From: Quisquiliibacterium sp.
Lineage (GTDB): Bacteria > Pseudomonadota > Gammaproteobacteria > Burkholderiales > Burkholderiaceae_E
NCBI GenBank assembly: GCA_023257915.1
Contig: JALRBB010000337.1
Location: forward strand, 1 to 5,836
DNA: 5,836 nucleotides
Direction: 5' to 3'
The translations under genes were made by a program, and so were the position numbers. The notes beneath the pieces are model-generated. The model had not been told where the DNA came from. It saw only the letters and a list, made by a program, of their open reading frames with translations, and ran no database searches. Each line of letters starts with the position of its first letter. The first letter of the stretch is position 1. Positions 1 to 5,836 of the stretch are shown here, one piece after another.

Positions 1-600
1 GACCAGTCCGGTTGCCGCCAGATCGTCCAGCCGCATCAATGCCCGCGGGGCGAAGTTGATGAAGTTGGCACCACGATCTGGCTCCAGCGTCAGCACCCGA
101 TCGATGCGTAGCAAGCTCTGGCCGAGCTCCACCTGATCGCCGACCCGTGCGCTCAGCGCCTGCAGCAACTGCGCATCGGCCCAGATCGTGCCGGGCTCGG
201 GCACACCGCGCGCCGCCTCGTCGGGCTGATTTGGAGCCGCCGCCACGCGCAACTTGCCACGCAAGGGGTAAGCCTGCGAGACCGCCTTGATCGCGGCCAG
301 CTGCGGCATCGCACCGGCACTGGCCATGCTGGGGAAATTGACGGTTCGCGCGCTGCGCAAGCCGCGTGACGCGAGCTGGGCATCCCATTCGGGGCCGATC
401 GGATGATCCGAGGCGATCAGAAGATCTGCGCCAAGCAATTGGCGCGCCTCAAGCGATAGCGCCTGACGCATCCGGTCAACGAAAAACCCGACACTGCAGA
501 TAGACGCCACCGCAATGACCAGCGCGGCCACGAGCAGCCGAAGCTCGCCCGCGCGCCAGTCGCGCCTGGTCAGTTGCCAAGAAAAGCGAAACGGATTCAC
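1..600 (-). CDS. ybbP: YbbP-type FtsX-like ABC transporter permease, N-terminal part (runs off left edge)
   Basis: This is the first 200 codons of an inner-membrane permease; the C-terminal part lies beyond the left edge. Reading starts at a GTG (598-600) and stays open to base 1. The N-terminus carries the family signature RRDWRAGELRLL at residues 12-23, followed by one membrane helix at about 21-42. A periplasmic MacB-like core domain follows, with the blocks ARQLLGADLLIASDHP (52-67), YPLRG (111-115) and EPDRGANFINFAPRAL (173-188), all typical of YbbP. Full-length members are usually about 800 residues with further FtsX-like helices. Known relatives pair with the ATPase YbbA; their substrate is not well established, and lipid or cell-envelope roles have been proposed. 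The start lies 7 bases after the upstream transporter's stop and has only a weak ribosome binding site, so it probably depends on translational coupling. A start further inside the protein would lose the conserved N-terminal motif. The family call is firm; the function is not. Confidence 0.88.
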   Translation of the reverse strand, partial: MNPFRFSWQLTRRDWRAGELRLLVAALVIAVASICSVGFFVDRMRQALSLEARQLLGADLLIASDHPIGPEWDAQLASRGLRSARTVNFPSMASAGAMPQLAAIKAVSQAYPLRGKLRVAAAPNQPDEAARGVPEPGTIWADAQLLQALSARVGDQVELGQSLLRIDRVLTLEPDRGANFINFAPRALMRLDDLAATGLV

Positions 601-610
601 ACCATCATTA
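597..610 (-). other. Overlapping stop/start cluster before ybbP
   Basis: Reading the minus strand from 610, the DMT gene's TAA overlaps an ATG (606-608). That ATG opens a three-codon frame (Met-Met-Val) ending in a TGA (597-599), and this TGA itself overlaps the GTG start of ybbP (598-600). A ribosome ending the DMT gene could re-initiate at either place. Whether the tiny frame is translated cannot be told; it may be coincidence in a compact junction. It does explain how ybbP could be translated without a clear ribosome binding site of its own. Confidence 0.5.
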
Positions 611-1498
611 TCGGACAGATGCCGGTTTGAGCAGAACCAGTGACAACGCGCTGACGCTGCAGAGCATCGCGGCCAGTTGCAAAAAGCCCAGCGGCTCGCC
701 CATCAGCAGCGTTCCGGTCAGCATCGCGACCACCGGCACCATGATCGCCGACAGCCCCGCCACATTGACCGGCAGCAGGCCGACGATCGAAAACCAGGTC
801 ACGTTGCCGATGCTCATCGGCACCAGCGCGATGTACAGCACCAGCGCAATCGTCTGCCACGACGGCATGAACCAGTCGTAGTCACCCAAGGTGGCCGCGC
901 CCAGGATCATCGGCACCGAGGTCAGCATCAGCTGCCAGCCGGTCAGAACCGCCACCGGAACCGCCACCGCGCCACGCTTCAGGATCAAGCTGCCGACCGC
1001 CCAGCCAAGACCCGCGGCAAGGCCCATCGCGAACCCGACCGGTGCCTGCGCATACGCCGACCAACCCGGCACCATCAGCAGCAAGACCGCACCGGCGCCC
1101 AGCGCCAGCGCGGCGGCCAGTCGCATGCTCAACTTCTCGCCGAGCACCAGCCAGGAAATCGCAGCCGACCACAGCGGCATCGTGAATCCGAGCACCGCCG
1201 CCTGGCCCGATGGGATCATCACCGCCGCGTAGGTGCTGGCAATGTTCCACACGACCAGATAGCACATCGTGGCGCCGAAGATCGTCTTCCAGTAGCGACG
1301 TGGCACCCACAGCGAATGCCCGCAGATGCGCGCATAGGCGAGAATGGTCAGGCCAGCGATCGGCACGCTCAGCGCACGAAAGGTCCAGACCGAGATCTCG
1401 CGCGTCGCCAGCTTGAACATCGGCCAGTTGGTTCCCCAGACGATTGTTAGCAAAATCATCAGGATCAAGGCGCGGCGCGGGAAGGTTTGTTCGCTCAT
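608..1498 (-). CDS. EamA-family (DMT superfamily) ten-helix inner-membrane transporter
   Basis: This encodes a 296-residue, very hydrophobic protein with the two-repeat architecture of EamA (drug/metabolite transporter) exporters. Repeat one spans about residues 10-142 and repeat two about 155-291. The first helix has the typical WGTNWPMFK (21-29). Repeat one ends with the LVLGEKLS element (117-124) and repeat two has the matching LLMGEPLG (264-271); both are classic EamA positions before the last helix of each half. The segment GWAVGSLILKRG (165-176) opens the second half. Length and helix count (about ten) are normal and there is no sign of damage. Substrates in this family range from amino acids and nucleotides to drugs and cannot be predicted here. 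The ATG start lies 20 bases after the yejF stop with no strong ribosome binding site in the gap, and the TAA stop is 7 bases before ybbP. Co-transcription with both neighbours is likely, but a shared function with peptide import is only a guess. Confidence 0.9.
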   Translation of the reverse strand: MSEQTFPRRALILMILLTIVWGTNWPMFKLATREISVWTFRALSVPIAGLTILAYARICGHSLWVPRRYWKTIFGATMCYLVVWNIASTYAAVMIPSGQAAVLGFTMPLWSAAISWLVLGEKLSMRLAAALALGAGAVLLLMVPGWSAYAQAPVGFAMGLAAGLGWAVGSLILKRGAVAVPVAVLTGWQLMLTSVPMILGAATLGDYDWFMPSWQTIALVLYIALVPMSIGNVTWFSIVGLLPVNVAGLSAIMVPVVAMLTGTLLMGEPLGFLQLAAMLCSVSALSLVLLKPASVR

Positions 1499-1518
1499 CG
1501 GGATGCGGCTTTCGAAAA

Positions 1519-3093
1519 TCAGGAATTTGCCGCGGCCAGCAGCTCTCGGGTGTATTCAGCCTGGGGTTCTGCGAACAGCGCTTGCGTCTCGCCTGCTTCG
1601 ACGACCCGCCCGTCCTTCATCACCAGGACCCGATGCGCCATCGCGCGAATTACCGCCAGGTCATGCGTGATGAACAGATACGACATGTGATGGCGTCGCT
1701 GCAGTTCGCCAAGAAGTTCGAGCACTTGCTGCTGCACCGACACATCAAGCGCCGAGGTCGGCTCGTCGAGCAACAGCAACTCCGGATGCAGCACCACCGC
1801 CCGTGCAATCGCGATCCGTTGCCTCTGGCCACCCGAAAACTCATGCGGATAACGGTTCAGCATGTCGCCCGACAGGCCGACCTCCTCGAGCATCGCAACG
1901 ATCTGCTCGCGACGCTCGATTGCATCGAGCTCGGGCCGATGCAGCGCCAAGCCCTCGCTGATGATCTGCTCGACGGTCAGCCTCGGAGACAGCGAGTTGT
2001 ACGGATCTTGAAAAACCACTTGCATCCGCCGACGCAAGGGTCGCAACGCCGCCGACGCCAGCGAGTCGATGCGCGTGCCATCAAAACGCACCTGTCCGCT
2101 GACGCTGCCCTGGGCCAGGCGCAGCAGACTCATGCCAAGGGTGGTCTTGCCGGACCCCGACTCTCCGACCACGCCCAGGGTCTCGCCACGGGCAAGCTGC
2201 AGATCGACCTGCCTGACCGCGTCGAAGACCCGACGGCCAAACCAGCCCTTGCGAAACGAAAAGCTGCAGCCGACCTGCTGCGCCTCGAGCAATACCGGCG
2301 CATCGGCAGCGATCGGGCGCAGTGAGCGCCGCGGCCGACTGTCGATCAGCCGGCGGGTATAGGGATCGGCTGGGGCCGCGAACAGCTGGGCAGTATCCGC
2401 AGTCTCGAGCAAACGGCCGTTTTGCATGACCCCGACCCGGTCGGCAAATGCCCGCACCAGCGGCAAATCATGGGTAATCAGCAGCACAGCCATGCCGAAC
2501 TCGCGCTGCAGTTCGGCCAGCAGTTCAACGATCTGACGCTGGATCGTCACATCCAATGCGGTGGTCGGCTCGTCTGCAATCAGCAGCTTCGGGCTGCAGG
2601 CCAGCGCCATCGCAATCATCGCCCGCTGGCGCTGCCCGCCCGACAACTGGTGCGGATACGCGGAAAAACGCCGCTGCGCTTCCGGGATATGCGTGCGCTC
2701 GAGCAATTCAATCGCGCGCCGGGCTGCTTGCCCACGGCTCAGTCCGGCATGCAGTTCCAGGGTTTCGCAGATCTGGTCACCGATCGTGTACAGCGGATTG
2801 AGCGCCGTCATCGGCTCCTGAAAGATCATGGCGATTTCGTTGCCTCGCACCGCGCGGATCTCGCGCTCGCTGATCTTCAGAAGGTCGCGCCCCTCAAACA
2901 GCACCTCGCCCGAATAACGGACATCGGAATTCAGACGCATCAGCGCAAGCGCGCTGACCGTCTTGCCGGAACCGGACTCACCGACCAGTGCAAAGCGCTC
3001 GCCCGCTGCAATATCGACGCTGACGTCATCGACGACCCGCACCGGTTCGCCGGCGGTCTGAAAATCGATGCAAAGATTGCGCACGCTGAGCAT
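1519..3093 (-). CDS. yejF: YejF, twin-domain ATPase of a peptide-type ABC importer
   Basis: This is the cytoplasmic energising subunit, a fusion of two Dpp/Opp-type nucleotide-binding domains. With the chosen start it has 524 residues (E. coli YejF has about 529). Domain one has Walker A GESGSGKT (38-45), Q-loop Gln92, signature LSGGQ (150-154), Walker B LLIADE (170-175) and H-loop His208. Domain two has Walker A GESGSGKT (310-317), Q-loop Gln362, signature FSGGQ (419-423), Walker B LLLLDE (439-444) and H-loop His477. All catalytic elements are intact in both halves. Each half ends with a peptide-importer tail (DPYTRRL near 243-249, EYTRELL near 513-519). The ATG at 3091-3093 is preferred because MLSVRNL aligns with where the family begins and it sits 4 bases after the yejE stop. 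An in-frame ATG at 3124-3126 would add 11 residues and overlap yejE by 29 bases; it has a GAGG upstream and cannot be excluded. The protein should bind the cytoplasmic faces of YejB and YejE. Confidence 0.95.
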   Translation of the reverse strand: MLSVRNLCIDFQTAGEPVRVVDDVSVDIAAGERFALVGESGSGKTVSALALMRLNSDVRYSGEVLFEGRDLLKISEREIRAVRGNEIAMIFQEPMTALNPLYTIGDQICETLELHAGLSRGQAARRAIELLERTHIPEAQRRFSAYPHQLSGGQRQRAMIAMALACSPKLLIADEPTTALDVTIQRQIVELLAELQREFGMAVLLITHDLPLVRAFADRVGVMQNGRLLETADTAQLFAAPADPYTRRLIDSRPRRSLRPIAADAPVLLEAQQVGCSFSFRKGWFGRRVFDAVRQVDLQLARGETLGVVGESGSGKTTLGMSLLRLAQGSVSGQVRFDGTRIDSLASAALRPLRRRMQVVFQDPYNSLSPRLTVEQIISEGLALHRPELDAIERREQIVAMLEEVGLSGDMLNRYPHEFSGGQRQRIAIARAVVLHPELLLLDEPTSALDVSVQQQVLELLGELQRRHHMSYLFITHDLAVIRAMAHRVLVMKDGRVVEAGETQALFAEPQAEYTRELLAAANS

Positions 3094-3100
3094 CGGATCA
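3091..3100 (-). other. yejE stop / yejF start junction
   Basis: On the minus strand the yejE TGA (3098-3100) is followed after 4 bases by the preferred yejF ATG (3091-3093). A purine-rich stretch (AGGCAGGG, 3102-3109) inside the yejE end could act as a ribosome binding site about 8 bases ahead. Such spacing indicates translational coupling. The competing upstream ATG at 3124-3126 makes this the one uncertain start in the yej block. Confidence 0.65.
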
Positions 3101-4126
3101 GCCCTGCCTGGTGTCGAGCGCATCACGCAGCGCCTCGCCGATGAAGATCAGCAACATCAAGGTGCCAACCAGCACACCGAAGGTGGGCAGCGAGATCCAC
3201 CAGGCATCCAGGTTGGCCTTGCCCTGCGCCAGCAGTGCGCCCAGGCTGGGCGTGGACTGCGGCACACCGAGCCCCAGAAAGTCCAGGCTGGTTAACGCAA
3301 CGATCGCCGCGCTCATCCGGAACGGCAGGAACGCGATCACCGGGGTCATCGAATTTGGCAGCACATGCCGCCAGATGATCTGCGCATCGGACAGACCCAG
3401 CGCCCGGGCAGCGGTCACATACTCGAGCGTGCGGTTACGCAGGAACTCGGCGCGCACATAATCCGACAAGCCCATCCAGCCGAAGATCGCCAGGATACCG
3501 AGCAGGATCCAGATGCTCGGCTGAAAAATCGACGCCAGGATCAGCAGCAAATAGAGCTCTGGCACCGAGCTCCAGACTTCGATGAACCGCTGCAGCGCCA
3601 AGTCGGTGCGCCCACCGAAATACCCCTGTACCGCACCGGCCAGAACACCGACGAGCACGCCAAGCACTGTCAACGCCAGTCCGAAGAGCACCGAGATCCG
3701 GAATCCGTAGAGCAAGCGGGCAAGCACGTCACGGCCCCGGTCGTCGGTCCCCAGCAGGTTCACCCTGGACGGCGGCGCCGGATTCGGACTGGGGGCGAAG
3801 TAGTTGATCGTGTCAAAGCGGTAGTCGTTCGGCGGCCAGAGCGCAAAGTTGACCCCCTTGTCCAGTTGCCAGCGGATAAACGGATCCAGATAGTCTGTCG
3901 AGGTCCGAAAATCACCACCAAAGGTGGTTTCCGGGTAGTCGGTGAGCATCGGGAGATACCAGGCACCGTTGTAGCGGGCAATGATCGGGCGGTCGTTGGA
4001 CAGCAGTTCAGCCCCAAGGCTCAGCACGAACGCGATCGAAAAAATCCACAGGCTGACGAAGCCGCGCCGGTTTCTGCGAAAGCGCAGCCAGGCGCGCCGC
4101 CCCGGGGATAACGAGCTGGCACTCAT
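3098..4126 (-). CDS. yejE: YejE, inner-membrane permease of a peptide-type ABC importer
   Basis: This is one of the two channel-forming subunits of the Yej importer, 342 residues against 341 in E. coli. The N-terminus has the arginine-rich cytoplasmic lead RRAWLRFRRNRRG (10-22), then a first helix at about 24-42. A long periplasmic segment (about 43-120) with RYNGAWYLPML and the FGGDF motif is characteristic of YejE rather than of DppC or OppC. The sequence LGTDDRGRDVLARLLYG (125-141) is the standard opening of the OppC-like transmembrane domain. Several helices follow between about 143 and 332. The EAA coupling loop, which contacts the ATPase, is seen as AARALGLSDAQIIWRHVLPN (239-258). The ending FIGEALRDALD (328-338) is also typical. 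The ATG start overlaps the yejB stop as ATGA, and yejF follows 4 bases after the stop. Nothing looks damaged. Partner assignments follow from gene order and family. Confidence 0.95.
   Translation of the reverse strand: MSASSLSPGRRAWLRFRRNRRGFVSLWIFSIAFVLSLGAELLSNDRPIIARYNGAWYLPMLTDYPETTFGGDFRTSTDYLDPFIRWQLDKGVNFALWPPNDYRFDTINYFAPSPNPAPPSRVNLLGTDDRGRDVLARLLYGFRISVLFGLALTVLGVLVGVLAGAVQGYFGGRTDLALQRFIEVWSSVPELYLLLILASIFQPSIWILLGILAIFGWMGLSDYVRAEFLRNRTLEYVTAARALGLSDAQIIWRHVLPNSMTPVIAFLPFRMSAAIVALTSLDFLGLGVPQSTPSLGALLAQGKANLDAWWISLPTFGVLVGTLMLLIFIGEALRDALDTRQG
4123..4126 (-). other. ATGA stop-start overlap, yejB/yejE
   Basis: The minus-strand bases 4126-4123 read ATGA, so the yejE ATG (4124-4126) shares two bases with the yejB TGA (4123-4125). 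This is a classic translational-coupling arrangement that helps keep two permease subunits at equal amounts. Only a weak GAG lies upstream as a possible ribosome binding site, which fits re-initiation. Confidence 0.9.
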
Positions 4127-5178
4127 CGGGACTCAAACTTCACGCGCGGATCGACCCACACGTAGCAAAGATCGGTAACCAGCTTGGTCAGCAGACCAAT
4201 CAGCGAGAACACGTACAACGAGCCGAGCACCACCGGATAGTCGCGTCGCATCACCGACTCATACGAAAGCAAGCCGAGCCCGTCGAGCGAGAACAGCGTC
4301 TCAATCAGCAGGGAGCCGGCGAAAAAGGCGCCGACGAAAGCCGCCGGAAATGCGGTAACCAGAGGAATCAGCGCATTGCGAAAAACATGCTTGTAGAACA
4401 CCCGCCGCTCCGATAGCCCCTTGGCGCGCGCGGTCAGCACATACTGCTTGCGGATCTCCTCGAGAAATACGTTCTTCGTGAGCATCGTGGTGACCGCAAA
4501 GCTGCCAACCACCAGGCACAACAACGGCATCGCCAGATGCCAGAAATAATCGAGCACCTTGCCAACCATGCTCAGCTTGTCGAAGTCGTCCGATGTCAGG
4601 CCTCGCAGCGGAAACAGTTGCAGGAACGAGCCGCCGCCAAACAGCACCAGCAAGGCCACGCCAAGCACAAAGCCCGGAATCGCATAGCCAACCAGGATCG
4701 CCGTGCTGGTGATCAGGTCAAAGCGCGAGCCATTGCGCACCGCCTTGGCGATGCCAAGCGGAATCGACACCAGGTAGGAGATCAGAAAGCTCCACACGCC
4801 AAGGCTGATCGAGACCGGCAATTTCTCGGCGATCAGCTGCCAGACGCTCTTGTGATGGAAATAACTGGTACCGAGATCGAAACGCGCGTAGCGCAGCAGC
4901 ATCTCGACAAAGCGCTCGTGGGCTGGCTTGTCAAAACCATACAGCTTGCGGATTTCCGCGAGGTTCTCCTGGCCGACGCCCTGTGCGCCGCGATACACCC
5001 CGCCAGTGGAGGCAACTTCGCCGCCACCTCCCTGCGACTGCCCCTGACCTCGCAGTTCGAGCACCAGTTGTTCGACCGGTCCGCCAGGAACGAACTGGAT
5101 GATCAGGAAGGTGACCAGCAGGATGCCGACCAGCGTTGGCACCATCAACAGCAGTCGCTTCAGGACATAGACGATCAT
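4123..5178 (-). CDS. yejB: YejB, inner-membrane permease of a peptide-type ABC importer
   Basis: This is the second channel subunit, an OppB/DppB-type permease of 351 residues with the chosen start (E. coli YejB has 364). It opens with YVLKRLLLMVPTL (residues 4-16) in the first helix, then FVPGGPVEQ (29-37), the standard loop after helix one. A glycine-rich periplasmic stretch (about 43-69) precedes YGFDKPAHERF (80-90); YejB members carry such a loop here. YFHHKSVWQLI (106-116) and LPVSISLGVWS (120-130) lead into the transmembrane domain. The EAA coupling loop is TARAKGLSERRVFYKHVFRN (249-268). The end is VDPRVKFESR, as in YejB proteins. The ATG at 5176-5178 is preferred because it aligns with the family N-terminus and makes an ATGA overlap with the yejA stop. 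A GTG at 5188-5190, four codons upstream, is possible but less likely. The protein should pair with YejE and dock YejF; the ligand is not deducible. Confidence 0.95.
   Translation of the reverse strand: MIVYVLKRLLLMVPTLVGILLVTFLIIQFVPGGPVEQLVLELRGQGQSQGGGGEVASTGGVYRGAQGVGQENLAEIRKLYGFDKPAHERFVEMLLRYARFDLGTSYFHHKSVWQLIAEKLPVSISLGVWSFLISYLVSIPLGIAKAVRNGSRFDLITSTAILVGYAIPGFVLGVALLVLFGGGSFLQLFPLRGLTSDDFDKLSMVGKVLDYFWHLAMPLLCLVVGSFAVTTMLTKNVFLEEIRKQYVLTARAKGLSERRVFYKHVFRNALIPLVTAFPAAFVGAFFAGSLLIETLFSLDGLGLLSYESVMRRDYPVVLGSLYVFSLIGLLTKLVTDLCYVWVDPRVKFESR
5175..5178 (-). other. ATGA stop-start overlap, yejA/yejB
   Basis: Minus-strand bases 5178-5175 read ATGA: the yejB ATG (5176-5178) overlaps the yejA TGA (5175-5177). 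A GGTGGG lies about 8 bases upstream inside yejA and could serve as a weak ribosome binding site. The overlap decides the yejB start against the GTG four codons earlier. Confidence 0.85.
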
Positions 5179-5836
5179 GGAGCGACCCACCAGGTTTTCA
5201 GCATCCAGGAGGTGGCCCCGTAGTACAGCGGCAGCGTCTGCGGATACGCCAGTTTCTTTCGGTACGCCACCCGATGCGCTGGCGCATGAAAGTGGGGCAC
5301 GAAATACCAGCCATGGCGCAAAAGCCGGTCCAGCACCTGTGCGGCGGTCACCAGTTCAGCGCGGGTTCGGCTGACCAGCAAACGGCGGATCACTTCGTCA
5401 ATCGCCGGATCGCGGATGCCGGCCAGATTATCCGAGCCTTTGACCTTGGCGGCGGCGCTGCTGAAGCGCTCGTTCAGTTCATTGCCCGGTGTCTGGCTCG
5501 AAGACAACACCTGGGTGATCACGTCAAAGTCGAATTCGTCCGCACGCTTGCGATACAAGGCGGGGTCCGATACCCGAAAGCGCACGCCGATACCGAGCTT
5601 TTCAAGATTCCGGGCCCACGGAACCGCAATCCGCTCGGTGCCCTTGGTCATCGACAAGACCTCGAACTCGAAGAGCTCGCCAGCCTGATTGCGCAGACGC
5701 CCATCGGCTGCGACCGTCCAGCCGGCCGCCGCCAGCAGACGGATCGCACGGCGCAAGTTCCCACGCAGCACTTGTATCGCGCCAGATGGGCAAGACATGT
5801 GTCTGCGGTTGCTCTGCGCTGAACATCGACTACGAA
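5175..5836 (-). CDS. yejA: YejA-type periplasmic solute-binding protein, C-terminal part (runs off right edge)
   Basis: This is the C-terminal third of a family 5 extracellular solute-binding protein, which would capture a peptide-like ligand in the periplasm and pass it to YejB and YejE. About 219 codons are visible, whereas full-length YejA proteins have about 600 residues; the signal peptide and start lie outside. Supporting blocks, from the right edge inward, are GNLRRAIRLLAAAGW, WARNLEKLGIGVRFRVSD, TPGNELNERFSSAAA, GSDNLAGIRDPAIDEVI, VPHFHAPAHRVAYRKKL and the ending TSWMLKTWWVAP. These match the order in YejA relatives, where SPGNE, N-x-x-G-I-x-D-P-A and the final WW are conserved. An in-frame Met at 5796-5798 is internal and not the true start. 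The 12 codons before it are open but do not resemble the family, whereas another minus frame there does slightly, so a one-base indel near 5788-5790 is possible. The stop overlaps the yejB start. Confidence 0.9.
   Translation of the reverse strand, partial: RSRCSAQSNRRHMSCPSGAIQVLRGNLRRAIRLLAAAGWTVAADGRLRNQAGELFEFEVLSMTKGTERIAVPWARNLEKLGIGVRFRVSDPALYRKRADEFDFDVITQVLSSSQTPGNELNERFSSAAAKVKGSDNLAGIRDPAIDEVIRRLLVSRTRAELVTAAQVLDRLLRHGWYFVPHFHAPAHRVAYRKKLAYPQTLPLYYGATSWMLKTWWVAP

Larger units (their letters stand above)
1..5836 (-). other. Probable single transcription unit yejA-yejB-yejE-yejF-DMT-ybbP
   Basis: All six genes lie on the minus strand with junctions of -4, -4, +4, +20 and +7 bases. 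None of the gaps has room for a separate promoter or a rho-independent terminator. Both edges cut through genes, so the promoter (expected upstream of yejA) and the terminator are outside the window. A promoter inside the end of yejF that drives only the last two genes cannot be ruled out. Confidence 0.7.

Noticed and set aside
1510..1517. Palindrome TTTCGAAA near the yejF stop as a terminator or operator
   Set aside because: An 8-base palindrome without a GC-rich stem or T-tract cannot act as a rho-independent terminator, and one such site is expected by chance.
677..2325. Long plus-strand open frames opposite the DMT gene and yejF
   Set aside because: They mirror GC-rich coding sequence on the other strand, are dominated by Arg, His and Gln, show no recognisable motifs, and overlap genes with clear family matches.
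2422..4111. Long plus-strand open frames opposite yejF and yejE
   Set aside because: Same pattern of low-complexity Arg/Gln/His-rich translations with no domain signal, fully antisense to intact Walker, signature and EAA motifs.
5188..5190. GTG as the yejB start
   Set aside because: It adds only four residues, does not fit the family N-terminus, and would replace a clean ATGA overlap with the yejA stop.
4537..5822. Plus-strand open frames opposite yejB and yejA
   Set aside because: Antisense shadows: no family resemblance and no ribosome binding site that stands out, while the minus strand has a strong match throughout.
5602..5826. Minus-strand frame beginning MFSAEQPQ as a separate small gene
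   Set aside because: It overlaps yejA in another frame and loses any sense after about 15 codons. Its beginning is more simply explained as a possible frameshifted piece of yejA.

Overview
The window is a dense, GC-rich, minus-strand gene cluster. It fits a member of the Pseudomonadota, most likely gamma- or betaproteobacterial, because the protein families and gene order match the proteobacterial Yej system and YbbP. The genus cannot be fixed from the sequence alone. No gene is supported on the plus strand. The long plus-strand open frames are mirror images of the GC-rich minus-strand genes and match no family I recognise.

The minus strand reads from high to low coordinates. First comes the C-terminal third of a YejA-type periplasmic solute-binding protein, which runs off the right edge. 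Next are the two inner-membrane permeases YejB and YejE, and then YejF, an ATPase with two nucleotide-binding domains. Together these form an ABC importer of the peptide/nickel (Dpp/Opp) superfamily; the E. coli counterpart takes up microcin C and peptides. An EamA-family (DMT) ten-helix transporter follows after 20 bases. The last gene is the N-terminal 200 codons of a YbbP-type FtsX-like permease, which runs off the left edge.

The genes are packed as tightly as an operon allows. yejA/yejB and yejB/yejE share ATGA stop-start overlaps. yejE and yejF are 4 bases apart with the preferred start, and the DMT gene and ybbP are 7 bases apart. No promoter, terminator, RNA gene, mobile element, repeat array or CRISPR is visible, and no non-coding stretch exceeds 20 bases. 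The layout suggests one transcript with its promoter beyond the right edge.

YejA would capture a peptide-like ligand in the periplasm, YejB and YejE would form the channel, and YejF would supply ATP hydrolysis. The DMT protein could move a metabolite or drug, and YbbP would belong to a separate ABC system usually paired with the ATPase YbbA. Linking those last two to peptide uptake is inference from adjacency only. I found no previously undescribed system. The points most worth checking are the reading frame near the right edge in yejA, the attachment of the DMT and ybbP genes to a yej operon, and the unusual stop/start arrangement before ybbP.
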